Of a stretch of DNA of 64,000 nucleotides, positions 18,974 to 27,564 are shown in pieces. The DNA is from Chloroflexota bacterium (lineage in GTDB: Bacteria > Chloroflexota > Limnocylindria > Limnocylindrales > CSP1-4). Location: positions 28,974-92,973 of the forward strand of contig JADMIG010000010.1 in NCBI GenBank assembly GCA_015478725.1. Reading direction: 5' to 3'. Position 1 is the first letter of the stretch. Each line of letters opens with the position of its first letter. Under the pieces are notes generated by a model. That model was not told the DNA's origin and did no database searches. It saw only the letters and a list, made by a program, of their open reading frames with translations. Position numbers and translations under genes: made by a program.

Positions 18974-19978
18974 GTGACGGGATCGGTCGGCGGTCGGCTC
19001 TACCTCGTCGCGACACCGATCGGCAATCTCGGCGACGTCACCCACCGGGCCCTCGAGGTCCTCGCCGCCGTGCCCCTCATCGCCGCCGAGGACACGCGGG
19101 TCAGCCGGCGGCTGCTCGACCGGTACGCGATCGCCACCCGCCTCACGAGCTACCACGCCCGCAGCACCCCGGGACGGACGATGGTGCTGCTCGAGCACCT
19201 GCGGGGCGGCGCGGATCTCGCCCTCGTGACGGATGCCGGGACGCCAGGCGTCTCGGATCCGGGAGAGCGTCTCGCCCGTGCGTGGGTCGAGGAGGGCGGA
19301 CTCGTCGTCCCGATCCCCGGCCCGTCCGCGGTCGTCGCCGCGATCGTCGCGAGCGCCATCGCCGGGCCGCGCTGGGCATTCGAGGGGTTCCTGCCACGGC
19401 ACGGCCGGGAGCGACGGGCGCGCCTGGCGGCGATCGCCGCCGACGAGCGGGCGACCGCCGTCTTCGAGGCACCCGGCCGGATCGCGGCAACGCTCGCCGA
19501 CCTCGCCGCGACCTGCGGTCCGGACCGGCCCGCGGCCGTCTGCCGCGAGCTGACGAAACTCCACGAGGAGATCCGGCGCGCTTCGCTCGGCGAGCTCGCC
19601 GCCGCGGCCGCGGCCGGCACGCTGACGCTCCGCGGCGAATTCGTCATCGTCGTCGGCGCCGCGGCCGCTCCGACGGCGGTAACCGACCCGTCGGCGGCGG
19701 TCGGGGCGGGGACCGGACACGATCCGGCCGGGCCCCCTACGGCACTGGCGGCGGCTCGCGAAGAGGTTGGCCGGCTCGTCGACGCGGGCATCGCCCGAGG
19801 CGAGGCGGCTCGGCGCGCCGCCGCCGCCCACGGCGTCCCGCGGCGTCGCCTCTACGACGCGCCGGATCGGGTCGATCGCGGAGCCGGCGGCCCGCCCGTG
19901 CGTGAGACAGGTGGGAGCGCGGGTGGAGAGGACGGCGGCGGGCGAGAGGGGGAGCGCCCGCCGCCGTCGAGGGGATGA
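18974..19978 (+). CDS. rsmI: 16S rRNA (cytidine-2'-O)-methyltransferase RsmI
   Basis: Tetrapyrrole-methylase-fold SAM enzyme that methylates C1402 of 16S rRNA. GGRLYLVATPIGNLGDVTHR is the signature N-terminus, EDTRVSRRLLDRY and DAGTPGVSDPG follow, and the C-terminal helical repeat GIARGEAARRAAAAHGVPRR is typical. GTG 18974 puts the signature close to the N-terminus; no good ribosome-binding site is seen. At 334 aa it is longer than the usual 270-290 because of an Ala-rich insert near residue 235 and a Gly/Glu-rich tail. The tail's DNA forms a strong hairpin. Confidence 0.94.
   Translation: MTGSVGGRLYLVATPIGNLGDVTHRALEVLAAVPLIAAEDTRVSRRLLDRYAIATRLTSYHARSTPGRTMVLLEHLRGGADLALVTDAGTPGVSDPGERLARAWVEEGGLVVPIPGPSAVVAAIVASAIAGPRWAFEGFLPRHGRERRARLAAIAADERATAVFEAPGRIAATLADLAATCGPDRPAAVCRELTKLHEEIRRASLGELAAAAAAGTLTLRGEFVIVVGAAAAPTAVTDPSAAVGAGTGHDPAGPPTALAAAREEVGRLVDAGIARGEAARRAAAAHGVPRRRLYDAPDRVDRGAGGPPVRETGGSAGGEDGGGREGERPPPSRG
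19931..19968. terminator. Strong hairpin between convergent rsmI and ssb
   Basis: Perfect 14-bp inverted repeat GACGGCGGCGGGCG (19931-19944), 10-nt loop, CGCCCGCCGCCGTC (19955-19968). It lies inside the last codons of rsmI, 7 nt before its stop, and 17 nt past the ssb stop on the other strand. It could end transcription from both sides; no U-tract on either strand. Confidence 0.5.
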
Positions 19979-19985
19979 GCGTCTG

Positions 19986-20417
19986 TCAGGCTGCCTCGGC
20001 GGCCGGCCCCGGCGCTTCGGCGATCGGTTCGGACGCCTCGACGCCGAGAGAGCTCGCCTGCGCCGCCAGCGCCTCGGCCGAGGCCTCCGCCTCGTAGTCC
20101 TTCTTGCGGCGACCGGAGAGCATCTCGACGTGCGTCGCGACGACCTCCGTCTTCCAGTGCCGGGCACCGCGCTCGTCGTCCCAGGAACGGGTCTGGAGGC
20201 GGCCCTCGAGGGCGACCTGCTGGCCCTTCCCGAGATAGGTGCCGCAGATCTCGGCGAGCCGATCCCAGGTGACGATGCTGTGGAACTCCGACTTCTCCTG
20301 GCCGTTGGTCCGGTACTCGTTCGTCGCGACGTTGAACTGGGTGACGGTCTTGCCGCTGGCAAGACTCCGCAGTTCGGGGTCGCGCGTGAGGCGACCGGTG
20401 AGGAGGACCTTGTTCAC
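19986..20417 (-). CDS. ssb: Single-stranded DNA-binding protein without acidic tip
   Basis: OB-fold SSB, 143 aa from GTG at 20417 (VNKVLLTGRLTRDPELR). The ribosome-binding site AAGGAGA (plus-strand 20426-20432) is 8 nt upstream, which decides against the longer frame beginning at 20522. Core blocks FNVATNEYR, FHSIVTWDRLAE and YLGKGQQVALEGRLQTRSW are well conserved. The C-terminal tail is short, Ala/Glu/Pro-rich and ends in GPAAEAA: the acidic DDDIPF-like tip that recruits replication and repair proteins in the main bacterial SSB is missing. It stands alone, not between rpsF and rpsR, so it may be a second SSB paralogue. Confidence 0.92.
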   Translation of the reverse strand: MNKVLLTGRLTRDPELRSLASGKTVTQFNVATNEYRTNGQEKSEFHSIVTWDRLAEICGTYLGKGQQVALEGRLQTRSWDDERGARHWKTEVVATHVEMLSGRRKKDYEAEASAEALAAQASSLGVEASEPIAEAPGPAAEAA

Positions 20418-20435
20418 GGTCCGGGTCTCCTTCCC

Positions 20436-20462
20436 GGCCGGCCGACGGGGATCGGGCCGGCC
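20436..20462 (-). other. Hairpin in ssb upstream region
   Basis: Two GGCCGGCC octamers (20436-20443 and 20455-20462) separated by 11 nt can form an 8-bp stem just upstream of the ssb ribosome-binding site. The rest of the 232-nt gap up to the HD-GYP gene shows no clear promoter. Possible post-transcriptional control or chance in GC-rich DNA. Confidence 0.25.
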
Positions 20463-20649
20463 CTGCGTGGCGGGTGTGTCACGGCGGGAACAGATCGGAC
20501 GGTACGACGCGCCCCTCACCACCCACTCATCGCCCGGGCGTGCCGCGAGGTCGTCTCCTCACCGCCGACTCAACCAAGCGGGTCGGGCCGGGCGCGGTCC
20601 GGGGATCTGGCCCGGTCCGGACGCGGACCCGGGCCGAGCTGCGGGGACG

Positions 20650-22269
20650 TCAGCCGGTGGCGATGGTGGGCCCCGGATGGAGGGTGGTGGCGGGATCCGT
20701 CGCTCGGTGGCCTCGACGCGGCAATGAGCTCGTGCCGACGGACACGGTCGCCGGCTCGTGGGTTCGCTCGCTGCCGGTGATCAGGCCGACCGTCGCGTCG
20801 GCCACCGGCGCGCTGTCTGCGTAGAGGTCGCAGAAGAGCTGGACGAGTTCCGGGTCGAACTGGGTCCCGGCATGCTGGCGCAGCTCGCGGAGCGCGGCGA
20901 CGTGGCCGATCGCCCGTTTGTACGGCCGATCGTGAGTCATCGCGTCGTAGGCGTCGGCGATCGCCACGATCCGCGCCCCGAGCGGGATGTCGTTGCCGCG
21001 CAGTCCGTACGGGTACCCGTGGCCGCTGAACCGTTCATGGTGATGGAGGATGATCGGGACAGCGTCGCGGAGCGCCGTCGCGTGCTCGAGGATCACCTGG
21101 CCGATGCGCGGATGCTGGACGACGGTCCGCCACTCGGCCGCCGTGAGGGCCCCCGGCTTCTCGAGGATCTCCTCGGGGACGGCGAGCTTGCCGACGTCGT
21201 GGAGGAGGGCGGCGACCCGGATCCGATCGACCTCCGCGTCCGGCAGGTCGAGGTGCCTCGCGAGCTCGACGACGATCGTCGCGATGAGGGCGGACGGTTG
21301 ACCGCGGTAGTGGGGGAGCGGGTCGATGAACGCCGCGAGCGCGGACTGGGTCGCATCCCGCGCCGAACGGCCGACCTCCTGGGCGCGCGAGCGGCCGCTC
21401 TGCGAGATCGAGGCACGCGGGACCCGGGCGTCATCGTCCGGCTCGGCGAACACGTACGTCTGGTTTCGACCGAGGCCCTTCGCCGAGTACATCGCCGCGT
21501 CGGCGTCGCGGACGAGGTCGTCGACTCGGAGCTGGCGGCCCTGGCCGCCGGCGAGCCCGATCGAGACGGTGACCGAGAGGCCCGTGTTGCCGTCGACATC
21601 GAACCGCTCACGCTGGACGAGGCCGCGGATCTTCTCGGCGAGAGCCGTCGCGTCGTCGATGGCGGTTTCCGCGAGCAGGACCATGAACTCCTCGCCGCCG
21701 TAGCGTCCGAGGACGTCGCTGCTCCGGAGGTTCGAGCGGATGGTCTCGGCGACCCCCCGCAGGACGACGTCGCCGGCGTGGTGGCCGTACGTGTCGTTCA
21801 CCTGCTTGAAATGATCGATGTCGACGAAGGCGACGGACAATGGCCGGTTGTAGCGACTCGAACGCTCGACCTCGGAGAAGAGGGCGGCGAGGAGCGCCTG
21901 ACGGTTCCAGACTCCGGTCAGGCGATCGACCGTCGCCGCGGTGTGCGTCTCCGTGAGCGCCGCCGACAACGCGGCGAGGGCGACCGCGAGGCGGCGTTCG
22001 ACGCCCCGACCGTGGATCACGACGGGAGCATCGAGATCGCCGGCGGCGAGCCGTTCGGCGGTGCGAACGAGCGGGTCGAGGCGGAGCCGGACGAAGTACC
22101 ACGATACGGCGGCTGCCAGGGCCAGGGCGAAGACGACCGCGGTCAGTCGCGCGAGCCCGCCGCGCATCCACGCATCGCCGGCCGGCCCGAATACACCGGG
22201 AGCGAAGGAGAGGAGCCCGAGCACGACCGTCGCGACGGTCAGGCCGACGCCCGTCAGGGAACGGATCAC
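20650..22269 (-). CDS. Membrane diguanylate cyclase / c-di-GMP phosphodiesterase (GGDEF + HD-GYP)
   Basis: 539-aa signalling protein. Two transmembrane segments (about residues 4-27 and 40-60) are followed by a HAMP-like stretch, a GGDEF domain (about 110-275) and an HD-GYP domain (about 330-510). The cyclase signature GGEEF (191-195) is intact and an RxxD inhibitory site (R182-D185) lies five residues before it. The HD-GYP side has ALLHDVGKLAVPEEIL, HHERFSGHGYP and ADAYDAMTHDRPYK, all consistent with activity. So it may both make and degrade c-di-GMP. GTG 22269 starts directly before the first helix; the frame runs open to 22449 but that extension is Arg/Pro-rich. It is divergent from the purine operon. 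Confidence 0.92.
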   Translation of the reverse strand: MIRSLTGVGLTVATVVLGLLSFAPGVFGPAGDAWMRGGLARLTAVVFALALAAAVSWYFVRLRLDPLVRTAERLAAGDLDAPVVIHGRGVERRLAVALAALSAALTETHTAATVDRLTGVWNRQALLAALFSEVERSSRYNRPLSVAFVDIDHFKQVNDTYGHHAGDVVLRGVAETIRSNLRSSDVLGRYGGEEFMVLLAETAIDDATALAEKIRGLVQRERFDVDGNTGLSVTVSIGLAGGQGRQLRVDDLVRDADAAMYSAKGLGRNQTYVFAEPDDDARVPRASISQSGRSRAQEVGRSARDATQSALAAFIDPLPHYRGQPSALIATIVVELARHLDLPDAEVDRIRVAALLHDVGKLAVPEEILEKPGALTAAEWRTVVQHPRIGQVILEHATALRDAVPIILHHHERFSGHGYPYGLRGNDIPLGARIVAIADAYDAMTHDRPYKRAIGHVAALRELRQHAGTQFDPELVQLFCDLYADSAPVADATVGLITGSERTHEPATVSVGTSSLPRRGHRATDPATTLHPGPTIATG

Positions 22270-22627
22270 CGGGGCATCGTACCGACGCGAGGTACCCCTG
22301 CGGAGCGCCACGAAAGTACCGCACACCGGGCCGAAAGGTCCGGCCCGTCGCCTCGGCCGGTGGTCCGAGGTCGGCTCCGTCCGCCATCCGGCTGGCGAAT
22401 GCGCGGCTGGCGGGTGCGCCGTTCGGCGCTGGTATACTCCGCGGGTCATCGATGCCTGCGGGTCCGCCCGCGACGGAGGAGAACGACGATCGCCCGATGC
22501 GCCACGTCCGCCCCGTGAGACGGACGCGCACCGCCGACGAGCCGCAGCGCCGCACGGACGGCGACTCGAGGGGGCAGTCTACCCAGGTCCCGAGCCGAAC
22601 GGCCGGGGCCTTTTCGTTGGCCCGCTG
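22270..22627. other. Divergent intergenic region before purA
   Basis: 358 nt between the minus-strand GGDEF/HD-GYP gene and purA. It holds an extended -10 promoter (22430-22438) and a possible 58-codon leader ORF (22452-22628) described separately. I checked the predicted leader for purine, PRPP/ykkC and THF riboswitch cores and recognised none. No tRNA is seen. Confidence 0.5.
22430..22438 (+). promoter_or_regulatory. Extended -10 promoter of the purine operon
   Basis: TG at 22430-22431, one base, then TATACT (22433-22438): a near-consensus extended -10. No good -35 is visible, as is common with extended -10 promoters. Start of transcription would be near 22445, leaving about 180 nt before purA. 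Confidence 0.6.
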
Positions 22628-22628
22628 A
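22452..22628 (+). CDS. Possible short leader ORF coupled to purA
   Basis: 58 codons from ATG 22452, starting about 7 nt after the predicted transcription start and ending in a TGA that shares its last A with the purA ATG (TGATG). The product is hydrophilic and Arg-rich (residues 16-35 contain eight arginines) and matches no family I know. purA itself has no Shine-Dalgarno sequence, so re-initiation from this ORF could supply its ribosomes. An internal in-frame ATG lies at 22497, 15 nt after a GGAGGAG. In such GC-rich DNA an open frame of this length is not rare, hence the low confidence. Confidence 0.3.
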   Translation: MPAGPPATEENDDRPMRHVRPVRRTRTADEPQRRTDGDSRGQSTQVPSRTAGAFSLAR

Positions 22629-23965
22629 TGCCGGCCACCGTCATCGTCGGCCTCCAGTGGGGCGACGAGGGGAAGGGCAAGACGACCGACTTCCTCGCCG
22701 AGCAGGTGGCGATGACCGTCCGCTACCAGGGCGGCGACAACGCCGGTCACACGATCGTGCTCGGTGACGAGGTCTTCAAGCTCCACCTCGTCCCGTCGGG
22801 GGTCCTCTACCCGCACATCGCCTGCGTCATCGGGCCCGGCGTCGTCGTGAATCCGGCGACGCTCATCGGCGAGCTCGACGGACTCGCCGCCCGGGGGATC
22901 GACGTCTCGCAGGTCCGGGTGAGCCGCAGCGCCCACGTCATCATGCCGTACCATCCGGCGCTCGACCGCCTGTCGGAGGCCCGGCTCGGCGGCGAGGCGG
23001 TCGGCACGACGCATCGCGGGATCGGCCCGGCCTATGCCGATCGCGCGGCCCGGATCGGGCTGCGCATGGAGGACCTCCTCGACGAGGGGGTGCTCCGACA
23101 CAAGCTCGAGCGAGTCCTGCCGGACAAGAACCTGCTCCTCGGGACGGCCCCTGATGCGCCGCGCTTCGAGCTCGAACCCCTCGTCGCGGCGGCCGCCGCC
23201 TGGGGCAGGCGCCTGCAGCCGCACATGGCCGACACGACGCGTCTCGTCCAGGACGCGCTCCGCCGCGGCGAACACGTCCTCCTCGAAGGCGCCCAGGGCA
23301 CGCTCCTCGATCTCGACCACGGGAGCTATCCGTTCGTCACCTCTTCGAGCCCGATCGCCGGCGGGGCGTGCACCGGTGGCGGCATCGGGCCCCTCCAGGT
23401 CGACGAGGTCATCGGCGTCATGAAGGCGTACTCGACACGGGTCGGGGCCGGTCCGTTCCCGACGGAGCTGGCAGACGCGACCGGCGACGGCATCGCCGAG
23501 CGCGGTCGCGAGGTCGGCACCACGACCGGGCGCCGTCGACGGGTCGGCTGGTTCGACGCGGTGCCGCTCCACTACGCGGTGGAGGTCAACTCGGTGAGCG
23601 CGATCATGCTCAACAAGCTCGACATCCTGTCCGGCCTCGACGCGATCCGGCTATGTGTCGCCTATGAGATCGACGGTGAGCGGGTGGACGCCTGGCCGAC
23701 GTCGGCCGATGTCCTCGCCCGGGCGCGCCCCGTGTACGAGACCTTCCCCGGCTGGCCGGAGCCGCTCCACGACGTCCGTGCGCTCGCCGATCTGCCCGAG
23801 CCCGCCCGCCGCTATGTCGCGGCGCTCGAGGAGCACGCCGGCGTGCCGATCGTCCTCGTCTCCGTCGGCCCCGAGCGGACGCAGACGATCGAACGGGCAT
23901 GGCGACCGATGCGCCGATCCGCCGCGCTGTTTGGCGCCGGCCGGCCTGTCGGGCCGGTGAGCTGA
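22628..23965 (+). CDS. purA: Adenylosuccinate synthetase
   Basis: Converts IMP, aspartate and GTP to adenylosuccinate, the first step to AMP. 445 aa, normal size. GLQWGDEGKGKTTDFLAE is the P-loop and catalytic Asp region; GGDNAGHTI carries the catalytic His; EGAQGTLLDLDHGSYPFVTS and GTTTGRRRRVGWFDAV are signature blocks. ATG 22628 places the P-loop at residue about 10, as usual; the upstream open frame has no similarity. First clear gene of the purine operon. Confidence 0.98.
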   Translation: MPATVIVGLQWGDEGKGKTTDFLAEQVAMTVRYQGGDNAGHTIVLGDEVFKLHLVPSGVLYPHIACVIGPGVVVNPATLIGELDGLAARGIDVSQVRVSRSAHVIMPYHPALDRLSEARLGGEAVGTTHRGIGPAYADRAARIGLRMEDLLDEGVLRHKLERVLPDKNLLLGTAPDAPRFELEPLVAAAAAWGRRLQPHMADTTRLVQDALRRGEHVLLEGAQGTLLDLDHGSYPFVTSSSPIAGGACTGGGIGPLQVDEVIGVMKAYSTRVGAGPFPTELADATGDGIAERGREVGTTTGRRRRVGWFDAVPLHYAVEVNSVSAIMLNKLDILSGLDAIRLCVAYEIDGERVDAWPTSADVLARARPVYETFPGWPEPLHDVRALADLPEPARRYVAALEEHAGVPIVLVSVGPERTQTIERAWRPMRRSAALFGAGRPVGPVS

Positions 23966-23973
23966 CCGCGACG

Positions 23974-25338
23974 ATGGCGCTGCCCGTCATGCCGACCCGG
24001 ATCCTCATCGTCGGCGGTGGCGCGCGCGAGCATGCCCTGGCCTGGAAGCTCGCCGCGGAGCCGGGGGTGAACGAGGTCGTCGTGGCCCCCGGAAATGACG
24101 CGATGGCGGCCGAACCCCGGGTCCGCTGCGTCGCCCTGCCGACGACCGACGCGCGGCAGGCCGTCGTCGGACTCGCCCGCCGCGAGGCGATCGAGCTCGT
24201 CGTCGTCGGCCCCGAGGAGCCGCTCGCGGACGGGCTCGTGGACGCCCTCGAGGCGGCCGGCGTCCTCGCCTTCGGCCCGACGGCGGCCGCCGCCCGGATC
24301 GAGACGTCGAAGTCGTTCTGCCACGAGATCGCCGCGGCCGCCGGGGTCCGGATGGCGTCGGCCGTCGTGGCCCGCTCGCGCGCCGAGGCCGGAGCCGCCG
24401 TCGAGGCGCTCCGTGGCGATGGCCGTGGCTACGTCCTCAAGGAGGACGGCCTTGCCGCGGGCAAGGGCGTGGCGGTCTTCGGTCCGCACGAGGCGGACCG
24501 TGCGGCCGCCGCCGACCGGCTCGACGCGCTCTTCGCCGCTCCGGGTCAGGTCGTGCTCGTCGAGGAGCGCCTCGACGGACCCGAGGCGAGCGTCATCGCC
24601 CTGTGCGACGGCCGCACCGCGCTCGGGCTGCCGGCGGCCCGCGACCACAAGCGGCTGGGCGACGGGGATGACGGACCGAACACCGGCGGCATGGGCGCGT
24701 ATTCGCCGCTCCCCGATCTCTCGGCTTCGGACGTCGAGCGGATCCTCGCGACGGTCCACCGGCCGATCCTCGCCGAGCTCGCCCGTCGCGGGACGCCGTT
24801 CCGTGGCGCCCTGTACGCCGGCCTCATCCTCACCGTCGAAGGCCCGGCGCTCCTCGAATGCAACGCCCGCTTCGGCGATCCGGAGACGGAGGCGATCGTG
24901 CCGCGGCTGGCCGTCCCGCTCGGGCCGCTCCTCCGGGCCGCCGCCGCCGGTGCCCTCCCGCCGACGATCGACGACCGGCCCATCGTCCCGGCGCTGCCCG
25001 GCGCGACCGTCGCGATCGTCCTCGCCGGCCGGGACTATCCCGCAGGTTCTGCCGATGGCGACGCGATCTCCGGGCTGGAGGAGGCAGCGGTGCTCGGTGG
25101 CATCGTCTTCCACGCCGGAACCCGCCGCACGGGTGACGGTGGTTTCGTCACCCACGGCGGTCGAATCGTCACCGTCGTCGGCCGAGGACCGGATCTCGCG
25201 GCGGCCCGCGCTGTCGCCGAACGGGCGACCGGCGCGATCGCGTTCGCGGGCCTCCAGCGTCGCCATGACATCGGGCTCCCGGTGGACGCGGATCGACAGC
25301 TCCACATGGCCCCCGTCGCGGCCGGAGGCGGCCGATGA
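23974..25338 (+). CDS. purD: Phosphoribosylamine--glycine ligase (GAR synthetase)
   Basis: ATP-grasp enzyme for step 2 of purine synthesis, joining glycine to phosphoribosylamine. RILIVGGGAREHALAWKL is the N-terminal signature, VLKEDGLAAGKGVAVF the ATP-binding loop, and LLECNARFGDPETEAIVPRL the metal-binding region. Two in-frame starts are possible, ATG 23974 and ATG 23989 (MPTRILIVGG); neither has a clear ribosome-binding site and the difference is five residues. Eight bases separate 23974 from the purA stop. Length 454 aa against a usual 420-430; the excess is in the C-terminal part. Confidence 0.97.
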   Translation: MALPVMPTRILIVGGGAREHALAWKLAAEPGVNEVVVAPGNDAMAAEPRVRCVALPTTDARQAVVGLARREAIELVVVGPEEPLADGLVDALEAAGVLAFGPTAAAARIETSKSFCHEIAAAAGVRMASAVVARSRAEAGAAVEALRGDGRGYVLKEDGLAAGKGVAVFGPHEADRAAAADRLDALFAAPGQVVLVEERLDGPEASVIALCDGRTALGLPAARDHKRLGDGDDGPNTGGMGAYSPLPDLSASDVERILATVHRPILAELARRGTPFRGALYAGLILTVEGPALLECNARFGDPETEAIVPRLAVPLGPLLRAAAAGALPPTIDDRPIVPALPGATVAIVLAGRDYPAGSADGDAISGLEEAAVLGGIVFHAGTRRTGDGGFVTHGGRIVTVVGRGPDLAAARAVAERATGAIAFAGLQRRHDIGLPVDADRQLHMAPVAAGGGR

Positions 25339-26657
25339 TCCCGCGCTACACGCTCCCCGAGATGGGCGCGATCTGGACGGACGAGGCTCGCTTCGCGGCG
25401 ATGCTCAGGGTGGAGATCGCCGTCGCTCGGGCGGAGGCGGGACGGGGCCTCGTCCCGGCCGAGGCGCTCGCCGCCATCGAGGGCCGGGCGCGCGTGGATC
25501 CGTCCCGCATCGCCGAGATCGAGCGGATCACCGATCACGACGTCATCGCCTTCGTCAGCGCCGTCGCGGAGACCGTCGGGCCGGCAGGTCGCTATCTTCA
25601 CCTCGGGCTCACGAGCAGCGATGTCGTGGACACGGCGCTCGCGCTCCAGCTTCGGGCGGCCGGCGACCGTCTTCTCGCCGACTGCGACGCACTCGTCCGG
25701 GTGCTCGTCCGGCGGGCCCGTGCCGAGGCGGGGACGACGATCATGGGACGGACCCACAGCGTCCACGCCGAACCGACGACGTTCGGGGCGAAGCTCGCCG
25801 GCTGGGCCTTCGAGGTCGACCGGGGTCGACGCCGCCTGGCGGCCGCGGTGGACGAGATCGGGACCGGGAAGATCAGCGGTCCCGTCGGGACGTACAGCCA
25901 CCTCGATCCCGACGTCGAGGCGGAGGTCCTCGCCGCCCTCGGTCTGCATGCCGATCCGGTGAGCACCCAGATCGTGCAGCGCGACCGCCACGCCGCGCTC
26001 CTTGCCGCGATCGCCATCCTCGGCGGATCCCTCGAGCGGTTCGCGACGGAGATCCGCAACCTCCAGCACACGGAGATCGGCGAGGTCCAGGAACCGTTCC
26101 GGTCGGGTCAGAAGGGTTCGAGCGCGATGCCGCACAAGCGGAACCCGATCCTCAGCGAGCGGGTGGCGGGCCTCGCCAGGCTGCTCCGCGGCTACGCCCA
26201 GACCGCGTTCGAGGACCAGCCGCTGTGGCACGAGCGGGACATCAGCCACAGCTCGGCGGAGCGCGTCATCCTCCCCGACGCGACGATCGTCCTCGACTAT
26301 CTGCTCGTGAAGATGGCCGGCCTGGTGGACGGCCTCGTCGTCCGGGCCGACCGGATGCGGGAGAACATCGAACGGGGTCTCGGGCTCCATGCGAGCGGTC
26401 GCGTCCTCCTCGCCCTCGTGGAGTCCGGCGGGCGCTCCCGCGAGGAGGCGTACGCGATCGTCCAGGCGGCGGCGATCCGAGCGGCCGACGAGCGCCGGCC
26501 CCTCCGCGATCTCCTGGCGCTCGATCCAGCCGTCGCCGGCCGACTCCCGCTCGCGACGCTCGACGCGTGCTTCGACGAAGCGACGACCCTGCGGCACGTG
26601 CCGGCGATCATTGCCCGCCTGGACCGCCTGGAGGCTTCGACCGATGTCGCTCGCTGA
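25335..26657 (+). CDS. purB: Adenylosuccinate lyase
   Basis: Acts twice in purine synthesis, cleaving SAICAR to AICAR and adenylosuccinate to AMP with release of fumarate. 440 aa. YTLPEMGAIWTDEARF at the N-terminus, LTSSDVVDTALALQ, GRTHSVHAEPTTFG (catalytic His) and the flexible signature loop GSSAMPHKRNPILSERV are all present. ATG 25335 overlaps the purD stop by 4 bp. Confidence 0.98.
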   Translation: MIPRYTLPEMGAIWTDEARFAAMLRVEIAVARAEAGRGLVPAEALAAIEGRARVDPSRIAEIERITDHDVIAFVSAVAETVGPAGRYLHLGLTSSDVVDTALALQLRAAGDRLLADCDALVRVLVRRARAEAGTTIMGRTHSVHAEPTTFGAKLAGWAFEVDRGRRRLAAAVDEIGTGKISGPVGTYSHLDPDVEAEVLAALGLHADPVSTQIVQRDRHAALLAAIAILGGSLERFATEIRNLQHTEIGEVQEPFRSGQKGSSAMPHKRNPILSERVAGLARLLRGYAQTAFEDQPLWHERDISHSSAERVILPDATIVLDYLLVKMAGLVDGLVVRADRMRENIERGLGLHASGRVLLALVESGGRSREEAYAIVQAAAIRAADERRPLRDLLALDPAVAGRLPLATLDACFDEATTLRHVPAIIARLDRLEASTDVAR

Positions 26658-27564
26658 GCGATTCGTCCGCTCCGGCAAGGTTCGCGACCTCTACCGGCTC
26701 GGCGACGGTCGCCTCCTCCTCGTCGCCTCCGACCGGCTGTCCGCCTTCGACGTCGTCCTGCCGACGCCGATCGCGGATAAGGGTCGCGTCCTCACCGGCC
26801 TCTCCCGGTTCTGGTTTGCGGAGACGGCTCCGATCGTGCCGAACCATCTCGTCGCGACCGATCCGGCGGTCCTTCCCGAAGGTCTCGCGTCAGCCGACGC
26901 GCTGCGGGGCCGGATCATGGTCTGTCAGGAGGTCGAGATCCTGCCGGTCGAGGTCATCGTGCGGGGCTATCTCGCCGGGAGCGGCTGGGCCGCGTATCGG
27001 GCGACCGGCGAGCTGTGCGGGATCCGCTTGCCGGCCGGGCTCCGCGAGAGCGAGCGACTCCCGGAGCCGATCCTCACACCGTCCACCAAGGCACTCCCCG
27101 GCACCCACGACGAGAACATCCCGTTCGACGCCATGGTGAGTCTCCTCGGCGGCGACCGGGCGGCCGGCGAGCTCGCCGAGCAGGTGCGAGCCACCGCCAT
27201 CGCGCTGTACCGCCGCACTGCCGCCGTCGCAGCGCGTGGCGGCATCCTCGTCGCCGACACGAAGTTCGAGTTCGGCCTGGATGCGGCGACCGGTGAGCTC
27301 GTCCTCGCCGACGAGGTCCTCACCCCGGACTCGTCGCGGTTCTGGGACGCCGCGACGTACGAGGCGGGCCGCCCGCAGGCGAGCTTCGACAAGCAGTACG
27401 TGCGGGACTGGCTCGATGCGACCGGCTGGGCCCGGACCGCGCCGGGCCCCGATCTTCCGCCGGAGGTCGTGGCCGGCACCCGGGCCCGCTACGTCGCCGC
27501 CTTCGAGCGAATCACGGGCGCGAGCTTCGGACGATATCTGAGGGAGGACGTGATCGCCCCATGA
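26644..27564 (+). CDS. purC: SAICAR synthetase
   Basis: Phosphoribosylaminoimidazole-succinocarboxamide synthase, step 7, adding aspartate to CAIR with ATP. 306 aa. FVRSGKVRDLYRLGDGRLLLV at the N-terminus; VEVIVRGYLAGSGWAAY, ESERLPEPILTPSTKA and ILVADTKFEFGLDA are conserved blocks of the longer form of PurC. ATG 26644 lies 14 bp inside the end of purB. Its substrate CAIR requires PurE (or PurK plus PurE), which is not encoded in this window. Confidence 0.97.
   Translation: MSLAERFVRSGKVRDLYRLGDGRLLLVASDRLSAFDVVLPTPIADKGRVLTGLSRFWFAETAPIVPNHLVATDPAVLPEGLASADALRGRIMVCQEVEILPVEVIVRGYLAGSGWAAYRATGELCGIRLPAGLRESERLPEPILTPSTKALPGTHDENIPFDAMVSLLGGDRAAGELAEQVRATAIALYRRTAAVAARGGILVADTKFEFGLDAATGELVLADEVLTPDSSRFWDAATYEAGRPQASFDKQYVRDWLDATGWARTAPGPDLPPEVVAGTRARYVAAFERITGASFGRYLREDVIAP

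Noticed and set aside
20758..22518. A 586-codon plus-strand open frame opposite the GGDEF/HD-GYP gene
   Set aside because: The minus strand carries intact GGEEF and HD-GYP motifs; this frame is charged low-complexity sequence.
22445..22627. Purine, PRPP/ykkC or THF riboswitch in the purA leader
   Set aside because: The conserved core sequences of these classes are not visible; only the leader ORF and small GC stems are seen. A covariance-model search would settle it.
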